From: Cohnella rhizoplanae
Lineage (GTDB): Bacteria; Bacillota; Bacilli; Paenibacillales; Paenibacillaceae
Direction: 5' to 3'
Assembly: GCF_948329515.1 (NCBI RefSeq)
Contig: NZ_CAOJCN010000002.1
Location: forward strand, 554,788 to 618,787
DNA: 64,000 nucleotides
Each line of letters opens with the position of its first letter. Positions within the stretch are counted from its first letter, which is position 1. The notes below the pieces were generated by a model. The model was not told the DNA's origin. It saw only the letters and a list, made by a program, of their open reading frames with translations, and did not search any database. This document shows positions 42,194-49,389 of this stretch, in pieces. The translations under genes were made by a program, and so were the position numbers.

Positions 42194-42316
42194 ATGTTTT
42201 TTACCGCAGAGTTCGTGATCGGATTGCTGTTGAGCGCGTTCACGCCATTCCTAGCGTACAAGGTAAGCAGCTTCCTGCACGAGAAGTCGGACCCGCCGTG
42301 GAAAAAGAAAGAATAG
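42194..42316 (+). CDS. 40-residue single-span membrane protein at the end of the ger operon
   Basis: The frame MFFTAEFVIGLLLSAFTPFL... ends in the charged tail SDPPWKKKE. It has one hydrophobic helix (about 5-22). A perfect AGGAGG lies 7 bp before the ATG and only 25 bp separate it from the gerC stop, with no terminator, so it is very probably the fourth gene of the operon. Some germinant-receptor operons encode a small D subunit with two membrane helices; this one has a single span, so I do not assign it to that family. Confidence 0.7.
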   Translation: MFFTAEFVIGLLLSAFTPFLAYKVSSFLHEKSDPPWKKKE

Positions 42317-42410
42317 CTCGGCTTCGCCATGTGCGGTGCCGTATTGCCCGCGTCGCCCGTCTATCATACAATTGGGATAGCCAGATGCGGGAAGCGGGGG
42401 AATAGACAGC

Positions 42411-43229
42411 ATGAAATGGGGAAGGTACATCGTCCTCGCGTCCTTGCTGCTGCCGGTCGGCGGATGCGGGACCGCTTCGATGACGGCGTCTTCGTCGCAG
42501 GTCGGCGGGGGTAACGTCGCATGGGCGTTCACCCAAGAAGACCAGCATCCGGAGAAGGCGCTGATCGATGTCATGAATAGCGCGAAGCAGACGCTCGACG
42601 TCGCCGTGTATAGTCTGACGTACCCGGATATCGTCGCGGCGATCCGCGACGCGCATCGGCGCGGGGTGGCCGTACGGCTGCTCACCGACCGCATTCAGTC
42701 CGCCGGCAAGACGCAGAAGGAAGCGCTTAAGCTGCTCGGCAGCGCGGGCATTCCGATCAAGATTAACCGTCACAGCGGATTGATGCATCTGAAAATGACC
42801 GTGGCGGACGGGCAGGTGGCGACGACGGGATCCTTTAACTATTCCAAGGCGGCGAGCACGACGAACGACGAGATGCTGGTCGTATTGCGGGACGCCGCCG
42901 TCGCCGAATCGTTCGAAGCCGCATTCGAACGCGCCTGGAACGATCGCGAAGGATACGAGACGCTGACCGCGTCGATCGCGCAAGCGGACGAATCGGCTGC
43001 GGCCGCACCGGATCCGGACGCCCGGCAGCAGGACGCGGAGGGCGACGACGCAGCCGGCGGGGTGCCGGCAGCCTGCAAGAAGCCTGCGATCAAGGGCAAT
43101 ATCAATGCCAAGGGAGACAAGATCTATCACGTGCCCGGCGGACGGAGCTACGCGCAGACGGAACCCGAGGAATGGTTCTGCAGCGAGGCAGAGGCCGAGG
43201 CGGCCGGATTCCGCAGAGCCGCAGGTTAA
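42411..43229 (+). CDS. Phospholipase-D-like lipoprotein with a C-terminal excalibur-like domain
   Basis: A 272-residue exported protein. The signal peptide ends in the lipobox LLPVGGCG. The PLD-type domain (about 40-175) has one HKD motif (HLKMTVADG, followed by GSFNYSKAA), as in single-HKD nucleases that act as dimers. A low-complexity Asp/Ala spacer leads to a C-terminal module (about 225-270: IKGNINAKGDKIYHVPGGRSY, then EEWFCSEAEAEAAGFRRA), often fused to secreted nucleases in Bacilli. It would cleave nucleic acid or another phosphodiester at the cell surface. The ATG at 42411 has a GGGG-containing site upstream. Single gene between the ger operon and the isomerase gene. Confidence 0.85.
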   Translation: MKWGRYIVLASLLLPVGGCGTASMTASSSQVGGGNVAWAFTQEDQHPEKALIDVMNSAKQTLDVAVYSLTYPDIVAAIRDAHRRGVAVRLLTDRIQSAGKTQKEALKLLGSAGIPIKINRHSGLMHLKMTVADGQVATTGSFNYSKAASTTNDEMLVVLRDAAVAESFEAAFERAWNDREGYETLTASIAQADESAAAAPDPDARQQDAEGDDAAGGVPAACKKPAIKGNINAKGDKIYHVPGGRSYAQTEPEEWFCSEAEAEAAGFRRAAG

Positions 43230-43265
43230 CTTAACAAGTCAGGTCATGGGACGGGGGAAAACGGA

Positions 43266-44030
43266 GTGAAGTATTCGCTGTGTATCGGCGCATATCCCGG
43301 GGAGGACGAGATCTACCACCTCGAAAAGGTGAAATCGCTCGGGTTCGACGGATTGGAGTATTACGCCTGGTGGCAGCTGGACGATCTGAAGCGCACGGCT
43401 AGAGCGCAGGAGCGGATCGGCGTCGGCATCGTCGCGACATGCGTGCCGTTCATCAGCCTCGTGGACGAGTCGCTCCGCGAGGATTATCTGGACGGCGTCG
43501 TCAGGACGATCGATGCCTGCAAGACGCTGGGCATCCGTTCCATCATCTCGCAGACCGGCAACGAGCTGGCGGGCGTGCCCCGCGAGATCCAGCAGCGTAC
43601 GATGGTCGAGACGCTGAAGCGGGCGGCGCCCCTGCTCGAAGCGTCGGACATCGTGCTGGAGCTCGAGCCGCTGAACGGACTGGTCGATCACAAGGGACAT
43701 TACCTGCAGCGCTCGGACGAGGGCGCGGAGATCGTGGACAAGATCGGCAGCAGTCATGTGAAGCTCGTATTCGACGTCTACCACCAGCAGATCACCGAAG
43801 GCAACGTCATCCGCAATGCCACGGCTTACCGCCATCGCATCAATCACTATCACATCGCGGACAATCCCGGACGCCATCAGCCGGGGACCGGCGAGCTCAA
43901 CTACGTCAATATCTTGCGGGCGATCAAGGAGACGGGATTCGAGGGCTATATCGGTCTCGAGTGCGGCTTCACGATCGATCCGGACGACGCGGTCGAGCAG
44001 TTCCACGAGGAAGTCATCGCCCGTCTCTAA
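43266..44030 (+). CDS. Hydroxypyruvate-isomerase-like TIM-barrel sugar isomerase/epimerase
   Basis: A 254-residue (beta/alpha)8 protein of the xylose-isomerase-like/AP-endonuclease-2 superfamily, closest to the hydroxypyruvate isomerase (Hyi) pattern. Metal and catalytic residues are in place: Glu in LELEPLNGLVDH, Asp/His in FDVYHQQ, His in HYHIADNPGRHQPGTGELNY and Glu in GLECGF. The substrate is probably a small keto-sugar or hydroxypyruvate. The start is a GTG at 43266 with GGGGG about 7 bp upstream. It follows the PLD-like gene by 36 bp and ends before a strong hairpin. Not to be confused with a DNA repair nuclease, which shares the fold. Confidence 0.85.
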   Translation: MKYSLCIGAYPGEDEIYHLEKVKSLGFDGLEYYAWWQLDDLKRTARAQERIGVGIVATCVPFISLVDESLREDYLDGVVRTIDACKTLGIRSIISQTGNELAGVPREIQQRTMVETLKRAAPLLEASDIVLELEPLNGLVDHKGHYLQRSDEGAEIVDKIGSSHVKLVFDVYHQQITEGNVIRNATAYRHRINHYHIADNPGRHQPGTGELNYVNILRAIKETGFEGYIGLECGFTIDPDDAVEQFHEEVIARL

Positions 44031-44054
44031 TAATCGCGCCTAGCGGCGCATACC

Positions 44055-44096
44055 GCCCCCGAATTTGGCTATTCTAGCCAACGGGGGTGTTTTTTT
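44055..44096 (+). terminator. Terminator overlapping the next gene's start
   Basis: A two-part stem: outer CCCCC (44056-44060) with GGGGG (44083-44087), inner TTGGCTA (44065-44071) with TAGCCAA (44075-44081), then seven T residues (44090-44096). The 3' arm contains the GGGGGTG ribosome site of the next gene. Confidence 0.8.
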
Positions 44097-44586
44097 GCTG
44101 ACGGAATGGTTATGGATGGGGGGCAGCTTCCTGCTCCTGCTGATGCTGATCATCCGGCAAGCGCCGTTCGGCCGGCTCCGGGAGATGTGGACGGTCCTCT
44201 TGACGATGCAGGGAATTAAATGGCTGGTCGGGGCGCTTAAGGTGGAATTCGGGCTGGAGGCGTTCCCGGTGCGCTTGTTTCCTTATGCCACCCATCAGGA
44301 CTTCGCGACGGACTTCGCGATTTGCCCCTGCATAGCGGTGCTGTACGCGCTGCTGGTCCGCGGCCGCACGATGCGCGTCCGGCTGCTCCATGCCGCATGT
44401 TTCGCCGCTGCGTACGCGCTGTGGAGCTGGACGATGACGAGATGGACGACGTTGCAGGTTCACTTGCGCTGGAGCTCCTGGTTCGACTTTGCGCTGGTGC
44501 TGGTCTTGCTCCCTCTCGCGGTTCGCATCGCGGAATGGATCGTGCCCGAGACCCGCCAGGCGGGAAGCGCGGAGACCCGGCCATGA
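44095..44586 (+). CDS. CBO0543-like multi-pass membrane protein
   Basis: A 163-residue protein with about five hydrophobic helices, matching the pattern of the CBO0543 family found in spore-forming Firmicutes: WLWMGGSFLLLLMLII near the start, ALKVEFGLEAFPVRLFPYATHQDFATDFAICPCIAVLYALLV in the middle and a C-terminal WSSWFDFALVLVLLPLAVRI helix. Function unknown. The probable start is the TTG at 44095 (GGGGGTG 7 bp upstream); an ATG at 44116 is an alternative. Its ribosome site sits in the arm of the preceding terminator, so read-through messages would hide it. It overlaps the next family member by 4 bp. Confidence 0.7.
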   Translation: MLTEWLWMGGSFLLLLMLIIRQAPFGRLREMWTVLLTMQGIKWLVGALKVEFGLEAFPVRLFPYATHQDFATDFAICPCIAVLYALLVRGRTMRVRLLHAACFAAAYALWSWTMTRWTTLQVHLRWSSWFDFALVLVLLPLAVRIAEWIVPETRQAGSAETRP

Positions 44587-45146
44587 ACATGGAGCGATGG
44601 ATCGAATGCGCGGTCTGGCCCCTGTCCATGGCGCTGCTCGTCTGGCTTGTTCCCCGACACAGACGGCGGGAGGCTGCGCTCAGCGTCATATTCATGCAAT
44701 TTTTGGCCTGGATATTCGGCCTAATTGTCGTCGAGCTGCACCTGCTCAGCTATCCCGTACGCATATTTACCGAAGCGACTCGCACCAACCTGACTTTTGA
44801 ATATTGCGCGCTGCCTACGGTCAGCGCCATTTATAACGTCCGTTATCCGGCTAAAGGGCGCTTTTGGCTCCGCGCGGCCTACGCCGCCGCGTTCCCTACC
44901 GTGCTAGCCGCAGCCGAGTGGCCGATCGCCACCTATACCGATCTGCTCGAGTACGAGCGCTGGAACCTCGGCATGACCTGGTTGAGCGAGTTTGCCGTGC
45001 TGCAGGCGTGCTATCGTTTTTATAAATGGTTTTTTCGAGTATCGGCGAGCTCCTCGAAGACTGCGCGAGCCAAGCGTATGGCCGTGGATACGACCGGGCA
45101 AAATGGAGGAGAATGCCAGGCGGCGGGGGAGGTTGGCGATGGCTGA
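44583..45146 (+). CDS. Second CBO0543-like membrane protein
   Basis: A 187-residue protein with about five membrane helices, similar in layout to its upstream neighbour (shared pattern: charged residues, then SYPVRIFTEATRTNLTFEYCALPTVSAIYNV), so the pair probably arose by duplication. The hydrophilic tail (about 155-187) is longer. ATG 44583 overlaps the TGA of the preceding gene, and its own end overlaps the start of the broken gerA gene by 8 bp. This coupling places both genes in the second germination operon. Function unknown. Confidence 0.75.
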   Translation: MNMERWIECAVWPLSMALLVWLVPRHRRREAALSVIFMQFLAWIFGLIVVELHLLSYPVRIFTEATRTNLTFEYCALPTVSAIYNVRYPAKGRFWLRAAYAAAFPTVLAAAEWPIATYTDLLEYERWNLGMTWLSEFAVLQACYRFYKWFFRVSASSSKTARAKRMAVDTTGQNGGECQAAGEVGDG

Positions 45147-46388
45147 AGTCAACGATAAGGATGCAGACGCCATGCAAGGCGCCGGGAGCAAGCCCTCGCT
45201 GACGCAGATCCTAGAGGAGACGCGGGAATGCGCCGATTGCGTTCGTCGGCAGCTTGGCGGCAGCGGCGCCGAGCTGGTTTACTTTTCCTCGCTCGTAGAC
45301 GCGGACGCCCTGCAGCGCGATCTGATCGCGCCGCTCTCCAAGGCGGCGCCGGACGCGCTGCGCGCCAAACTGTCCGGCGCGCCGTTTACGGTCGCGGCCG
45401 ACGCCGCGTCTTGCGTGCAGGCGATCATGAGCGGATCGGCCGCCGTATTCGCGGACCAGGACGTCTATCTGTACCAGATCCCGAAGGCGCTGGGCCGGAA
45501 GATCGAGCAAGCCGCATCCGGGACATCGAGATCGACGGCGTACCGGACGTCAACATGCTCGTTCAATTGATCGACGAAAATCCGAACTCCGTATTTCCTC
45601 AGTTCCTCACGACCGAGCGGCCCGACGCCGTCGTTTCCAAGCTGCTGGGCGGCCGCGTGGCCGTCATATTGGACGGGAGTCCGAGCGTGTTTTCGGCGCC
45701 GACCGCCTTTCTCGAATTTTTCTCGTCGCCGGACGATTATTATCAACGATGGCCGATCGGCACGGCCCTGCGCGTCCTGCGGCTGGTCGGATTTATGATC
45801 ACGATATGCTTCACCGCGTTCTATGTATCGGTCACGACCTTCCATTACGAGATGATTCCGCATACGATGCTGCTTAACCTGGCCGAATCCCGCAGCAGGG
45901 TGCCGTTCCCGCCGCTGCTCGAAGCGCTGCTCATGGAGACGACGATCGAGCTGCTGCGCGAGGCCGGCGCGCGCCTGCCGTCGAAGATCGGGCAGACGAT
46001 CGGCATCGTCGGCGGTATCGTCATCGGACAGGCGGCCGTACAAGCCGGCTTCACCAGCAACATCCTCATTATCGCGGTCGCCATATCCGCTATCGCTTCG
46101 TTCGTCATTCTGAGCTATATCATGAGCGCTTCCCTGCGGCTCATCCGATTCGGCCTGATCGTACTCGCAGGCGTGCTGGGCAATCTGGGCCTGATCGCAG
46201 GCATCGGTTTTCTGGTGATCCATATGGCCGGCGTGACCAATCTCGGCGCATCGTACCTGACGCCGATCGCGCCAGCCAAGGCGGGCGACCTGTTGGACAC
46301 GCTGATTCGCGGTCCGTTCTGGATGCTTAGGAAGCGTCCGTCGCTCAGCAAGACGCCGAACGAGACGCGCATGAAAATCAAAAGATAA
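45139..46388 (+). pseudogene. gerA family gene broken by internal deletion and frame change
   Basis: The first frame (ATG 45139, with GGGGGAGG upstream) encodes a normal GerA N terminus to PKALGRKIEQA and then runs to a stop at 45570. The family sequence resumes in another frame as RIRDIEIDGVPDVN and continues intact to 46388 (SPDDYYQRW, PFPPLLEALLMETTIELLREAGARLPSKIGQTIGIVGG). Against the intact paralogue at 38399-39856, about 70-75 residues are missing at the junction near 45515, including the whole RGPR-GFTE and LIRRRL blocks, and the frame changes. No functional A subunit can be made. Codon pattern elsewhere is unremarkable, so decay appears recent. Confidence 0.88.
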
Positions 46389-46400
46389 CGGAGGCATCCC

Positions 46401-46605
46401 GTGAAAGAAAAACTGAACGGCTTTCATGTGGCGCTCCTTATTTACATGATCGAGCTCGATGTCACCGTGTTCATGCTGCCCCGTATGGTCGCCGTCAACA
46501 TCGGCACGAACGGGTGGCTGGGGTAGCGTCGCGTTCGCGCTGCCCCTGCTGCTGCTGCTGCTCCTTAAAATCGGCAAATCGTCGAAGGGGGCCGTCCGGC
46601 GATGA
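46401..46605 (+). pseudogene. gerB family gene reduced to its two ends
   Basis: A GTG at 46401 with GAGG upstream starts a clear GerB N terminus (MKEKLNGFHVALLIYM... to IGTNGWLG) that meets a stop at 46524-46526. The following sequence, read in another frame, is WGSVAFALPLLLLLLLKIGK and a basic tail ending at 46605, which fits the last membrane helix and C terminus of GerB. About 300 codons are missing compared with the intact gerB at 39870-40976. The remnant still overlaps the gerC start (ATGA at 46602), so gene order and coupling are preserved. Confidence 0.85.
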
Positions 46606-47723
46606 ACCACTTCAAAAGAATCGTCCCGCTGCTGATCGCCCTGTCGCTCGCCGGCTGCCAGGATGAAAAAATACTGGAGAAGACCGGCTTTGTCCGCACG
46701 ATTATCCTGGAGAACGCGGAAGGCCGTGACAAGGCCCTGAAGGTTACGATCAGCATACCCAAAACGAACCAGACGGAGAGCATCGTCTATACGAACATCG
46801 CCAAAAGCTTCAAACAAGCGAGAATCCATTTCGACATGCAAAACGACCGCCGGCTCGTATTCGGCCAGCTCCGTCAGATTATGTTCGGTGAGGCGCTCGC
46901 TCGGCAGGGCGTCTGGCTCGCGACGGAATCGATCTTCCGCGAACCCGCGATCGGCATCCGCACGCATGTGCTCGTAGCGGAGGGGGAGATCGGCCGATAT
47001 GTGACAAGGAAGTTCATTCAGGGCGGCACGATGGGCGAGTATATCGATAATCTGATTCGCTCCGATCCCGCCACCAGGGGTCAGCTCGACACGAACCTGC
47101 ATACGTTCCTCCGGAACTACTACGACGAAGGCGTGGAGCCCGTGGCGACGATCATCGGAGAGACTCCGGAGGGTCTAACGGTCAACGGCATCGCCTTATT
47201 CGTCCGAGACCGGTACGTCGCCAAGATCGACGCGGACGATGCCATGTACTTCGCCCTGCTCCGTGACGATGCCAAAAACGCCTCCTTGTTCATGGACGAA
47301 GTCTCGACGCCCCGCGGCACGGGCCGCATCTCGCTGGGCAACGGCACCAGCAAGCGGAAGATCGCCGTCCGCTCTCCGCCGGATCCGGTTCGGGGCACAC
47401 CCGCGCGTGCCGTCGTCAAACTCAAAATCAGAGGCTCCTTGGTGGAATACGACGACCTGTTGGAGATGAACAACCTAGCCAGCCAGCCCGTTCTCGAAAA
47501 AGCCATGGAGACGTTCGTAGCCGAGCGATGCGAGCGACTCATCCGGGAAATGCAAAAGGCCGGGGCCGACGCGATCGGGATCGGCAGCTTGGTCCGCGAA
47601 AAGATGCGCTACGCGGACTGGAAGTCGCTCGACTGGAACAAGGCCTTCTCGAAGGCCGATATCGAGGTGAAAGTAGATCTGCGGATCAGGGATTCCGGCA
47701 GACTGATCGACGCGGACGCTTGA
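46602..47723 (+). CDS. GerC family spore germination lipoprotein, second locus
   Basis: A 373-residue lipoprotein with signal peptide and lipobox LSLAGCQ (Cys at about 19), followed by DEKILEKTGFVRTIILE, a variant of the GerC opening, then RLVFGQLRQIMFGEALARQG, GIALFVRDRYVAKI and a C-terminal DWKSLDWNKAFSKADIEVKVDLRIRDSGRL. The frame is complete and of normal length. It is the only undamaged receptor subunit of this locus: the preceding gerA and gerB carry large deletions. It may assist another receptor or be at an early stage of decay. The ATG at 46602 overlaps the gerB remnant stop. Confidence 0.9.
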   Translation: MNHFKRIVPLLIALSLAGCQDEKILEKTGFVRTIILENAEGRDKALKVTISIPKTNQTESIVYTNIAKSFKQARIHFDMQNDRRLVFGQLRQIMFGEALARQGVWLATESIFREPAIGIRTHVLVAEGEIGRYVTRKFIQGGTMGEYIDNLIRSDPATRGQLDTNLHTFLRNYYDEGVEPVATIIGETPEGLTVNGIALFVRDRYVAKIDADDAMYFALLRDDAKNASLFMDEVSTPRGTGRISLGNGTSKRKIAVRSPPDPVRGTPARAVVKLKIRGSLVEYDDLLEMNNLASQPVLEKAMETFVAERCERLIREMQKAGADAIGIGSLVREKMRYADWKSLDWNKAFSKADIEVKVDLRIRDSGRLIDADA

Positions 47724-47823
47724 AGCGGGGAACGCCGATGTGACGGAAGTCATTGCCGCCGCCGTCGGCTTGTGGCAAGCTGGAAGGACAAACCATCGAT
47801 TTGTCCGAAAAGGAGACTGTCCC

Positions 47824-49113
47824 ATGAAGTTCGACTATCTTCCCCCGGCCGACCAGATCCTCGAGACGATCGGCCGCATATATCGCTTCGGCATGACCAC
47901 GACGTCGGGCGGCAATCTGTCCGTACGGGACGATAACGGCGATATCTGGATTACGCCCGCCGGCGTGGATAAGGGCAATCTGCGCCGGGAGGATATCGTG
48001 CGCGTGCGCGGGGACGGCAGCGTCGTCGGCCTTCACAAGCCTTCGAGCGAATTTCCTTTCCATCAGGCGATCTACCGGGCGAGGCCGGATCTGCGCGCCG
48101 TCGTGCACGCGCATCCGCCCGCGCTCGTATCGTTCAGCATCGTAAGGCGGACGCCTAACGTCGATATGCTTCCCGGCGAGCGGGACATCTGCGGCGAAGT
48201 CGGGATGGCGCCGTACGCGCTGCCCGGCAGCGAGCGGCTGGGCGCCAACATCGCGGCCGTCTTCGCCGAAGGCAAGCGCTGCGCGATGCTGGAGAACCAC
48301 GGCATCGTCGTCGGCGGCGATACTCTCGCGGACGCGTACAAGGCGTTCGAGACGCTGGAGTTCTGCGCCCGCATGGAGATCCGGGCATCCGGTCTCGGCC
48401 GTCCGCGATCGCTCACCGAGGCGCAGCGTACGCTCGCGGCGTCGGCGGTCCCCGCGCTGCCGGCGCTGCCGGCGCCGTCCGGGCCGATGCCGACGGCGGA
48501 GCGCGAGGCGCGCGTGCGGATGTGCGACTTCATCCGCAGGTCCTACGAGCAGCGGCTGTTCACGAGCACGCAGGGCACCTTCTCGGTGAAGCTGGCAAGC
48601 GAAGCCTTCCTGATCACGCCTCACGGGCTCGACCGCAAGTATATGGAGCCTGAAGATCTCGTGCTGATCCGGGACGGCGCGGCAGAGCGAGGCAAGCAGC
48701 CGAGCCGGTCGGTTCTGCTGCACCGGGCGATCTATGCGCGCCAGCCTCACGTCCAGTCCGTGCTGGTCGCGCACTCGCCCTATACGATGGCCTTCGCGCT
48801 CACCGACGTGGCGTTCGAGTCCAAGACCATACCCGAGGCGTATATCCTGCTGCGCGGCATGCCCAAGCTGCCGTTCGAATCCGTCTATGCGTCGGTCGAA
48901 CAGACGGCAGCCCGGTTCACGCCCGACGTGCCGCTCGCGCTCGTCGACAACAACTGCGTCATCGCGACCGGCAGCAGTCTGTTGAACGCCTTCGACCGGC
49001 TCGAGGTCGCAGAGTACAGCGCCAAGTCGATCGTCGAGGCCGCGAATCTCGGCGAGATCGTGCACATGGACGATGCCAGCATCCGTGACATCGAGACCGC
49101 ATTTCGGTTATAA
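47824..49113 (+). CDS. Tandem class II aldolase/adducin-domain protein
   Basis: A 429-residue protein with two class II aldolase folds. The N-terminal domain (about 1-205) has the substrate loop TTSGGNLSVRD, Glu in PSSEFPFH and zinc ligands in HAHPP and ENHG. The C-terminal domain (about 225-425) is a degenerate copy: STQGTFSVK, SRSVLLHRAIY, then VAHSPY and VDNNC where His-x-His and NHG are expected, so it probably lacks metal and serves structure. The enzyme would cleave or rearrange a phosphorylated sugar or sugar acid. Start ATG 47824 with AAAGGAGA 8 bp upstream; a longer in-frame extension is not supported. A hydrolase remnant follows it. Confidence 0.85.
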   Translation: MKFDYLPPADQILETIGRIYRFGMTTTSGGNLSVRDDNGDIWITPAGVDKGNLRREDIVRVRGDGSVVGLHKPSSEFPFHQAIYRARPDLRAVVHAHPPALVSFSIVRRTPNVDMLPGERDICGEVGMAPYALPGSERLGANIAAVFAEGKRCAMLENHGIVVGGDTLADAYKAFETLEFCARMEIRASGLGRPRSLTEAQRTLAASAVPALPALPAPSGPMPTAEREARVRMCDFIRRSYEQRLFTSTQGTFSVKLASEAFLITPHGLDRKYMEPEDLVLIRDGAAERGKQPSRSVLLHRAIYARQPHVQSVLVAHSPYTMAFALTDVAFESKTIPEAYILLRGMPKLPFESVYASVEQTAARFTPDVPLALVDNNCVIATGSSLLNAFDRLEVAEYSAKSIVEAANLGEIVHMDDASIRDIETAFRL

Positions 49114-49221
49114 ACGTTGGAGCCGCGGCGGCAGCATAACCTGCGGCCAGGCGATGTCGTCACGGTCGAGATCGTCCGTCTAGGCGCCTGGAGGAACCGC
49201 TTCGCAGCAGAACCGCAATAG
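49114..49221 (+). pseudogene. C-terminal remnant of a fumarylacetoacetate-hydrolase-family gene
   Basis: After the aldolase stop, one frame reads LRPGDVVTVEIVRLGAWRN (49141-49197) and ends at a TAG (49219-49221). This resembles the last strand pair of FAH-family hydrolases, whose ends read like LKPGDVVEVEIEGLGTLRN. No upstream part of such a gene is present and there is no start codon or ribosome site, so this looks like the tail left after a deletion beside the aldolase gene. Confidence 0.55.
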
Positions 49222-49324
49222 CGGACCGGCAGCCAAGCCCACGCTGCCCGCGAGTCTCGCGGGCTTTTCGGCATGCGCGCGGCGCAGGGAGACCTCTATC
49301 ATTCTTGCAGCTTCCGCTATTGCG
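49213..49324. repeat. Inverted 11-bp repeat in the aldolase-kinase intergenic region
   Basis: CCGCAATAGCGG (49213-49224) and CCGCTATTGCG (49314-49324) are inverted copies about 90 bp apart, with a terminator between them. No transposase gene is associated. The rest of 49222-49389 shows nothing else apart from GGGAG before the kinase start. Confidence 0.5.
49246..49268 (+). terminator. Terminator of the aldolase transcript
   Basis: GCCCGCGA (49246-49253) pairs with TCGCGGGC (49257-49264) around a 3-nt loop, followed by TTTT. Confidence 0.75.
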
Positions 49325-49389
49325 AGGCCGGCTTGATGTGGTAGACTTCATTTCATACGATCACCGACCCAGACTACGGGAGTGTGCCT

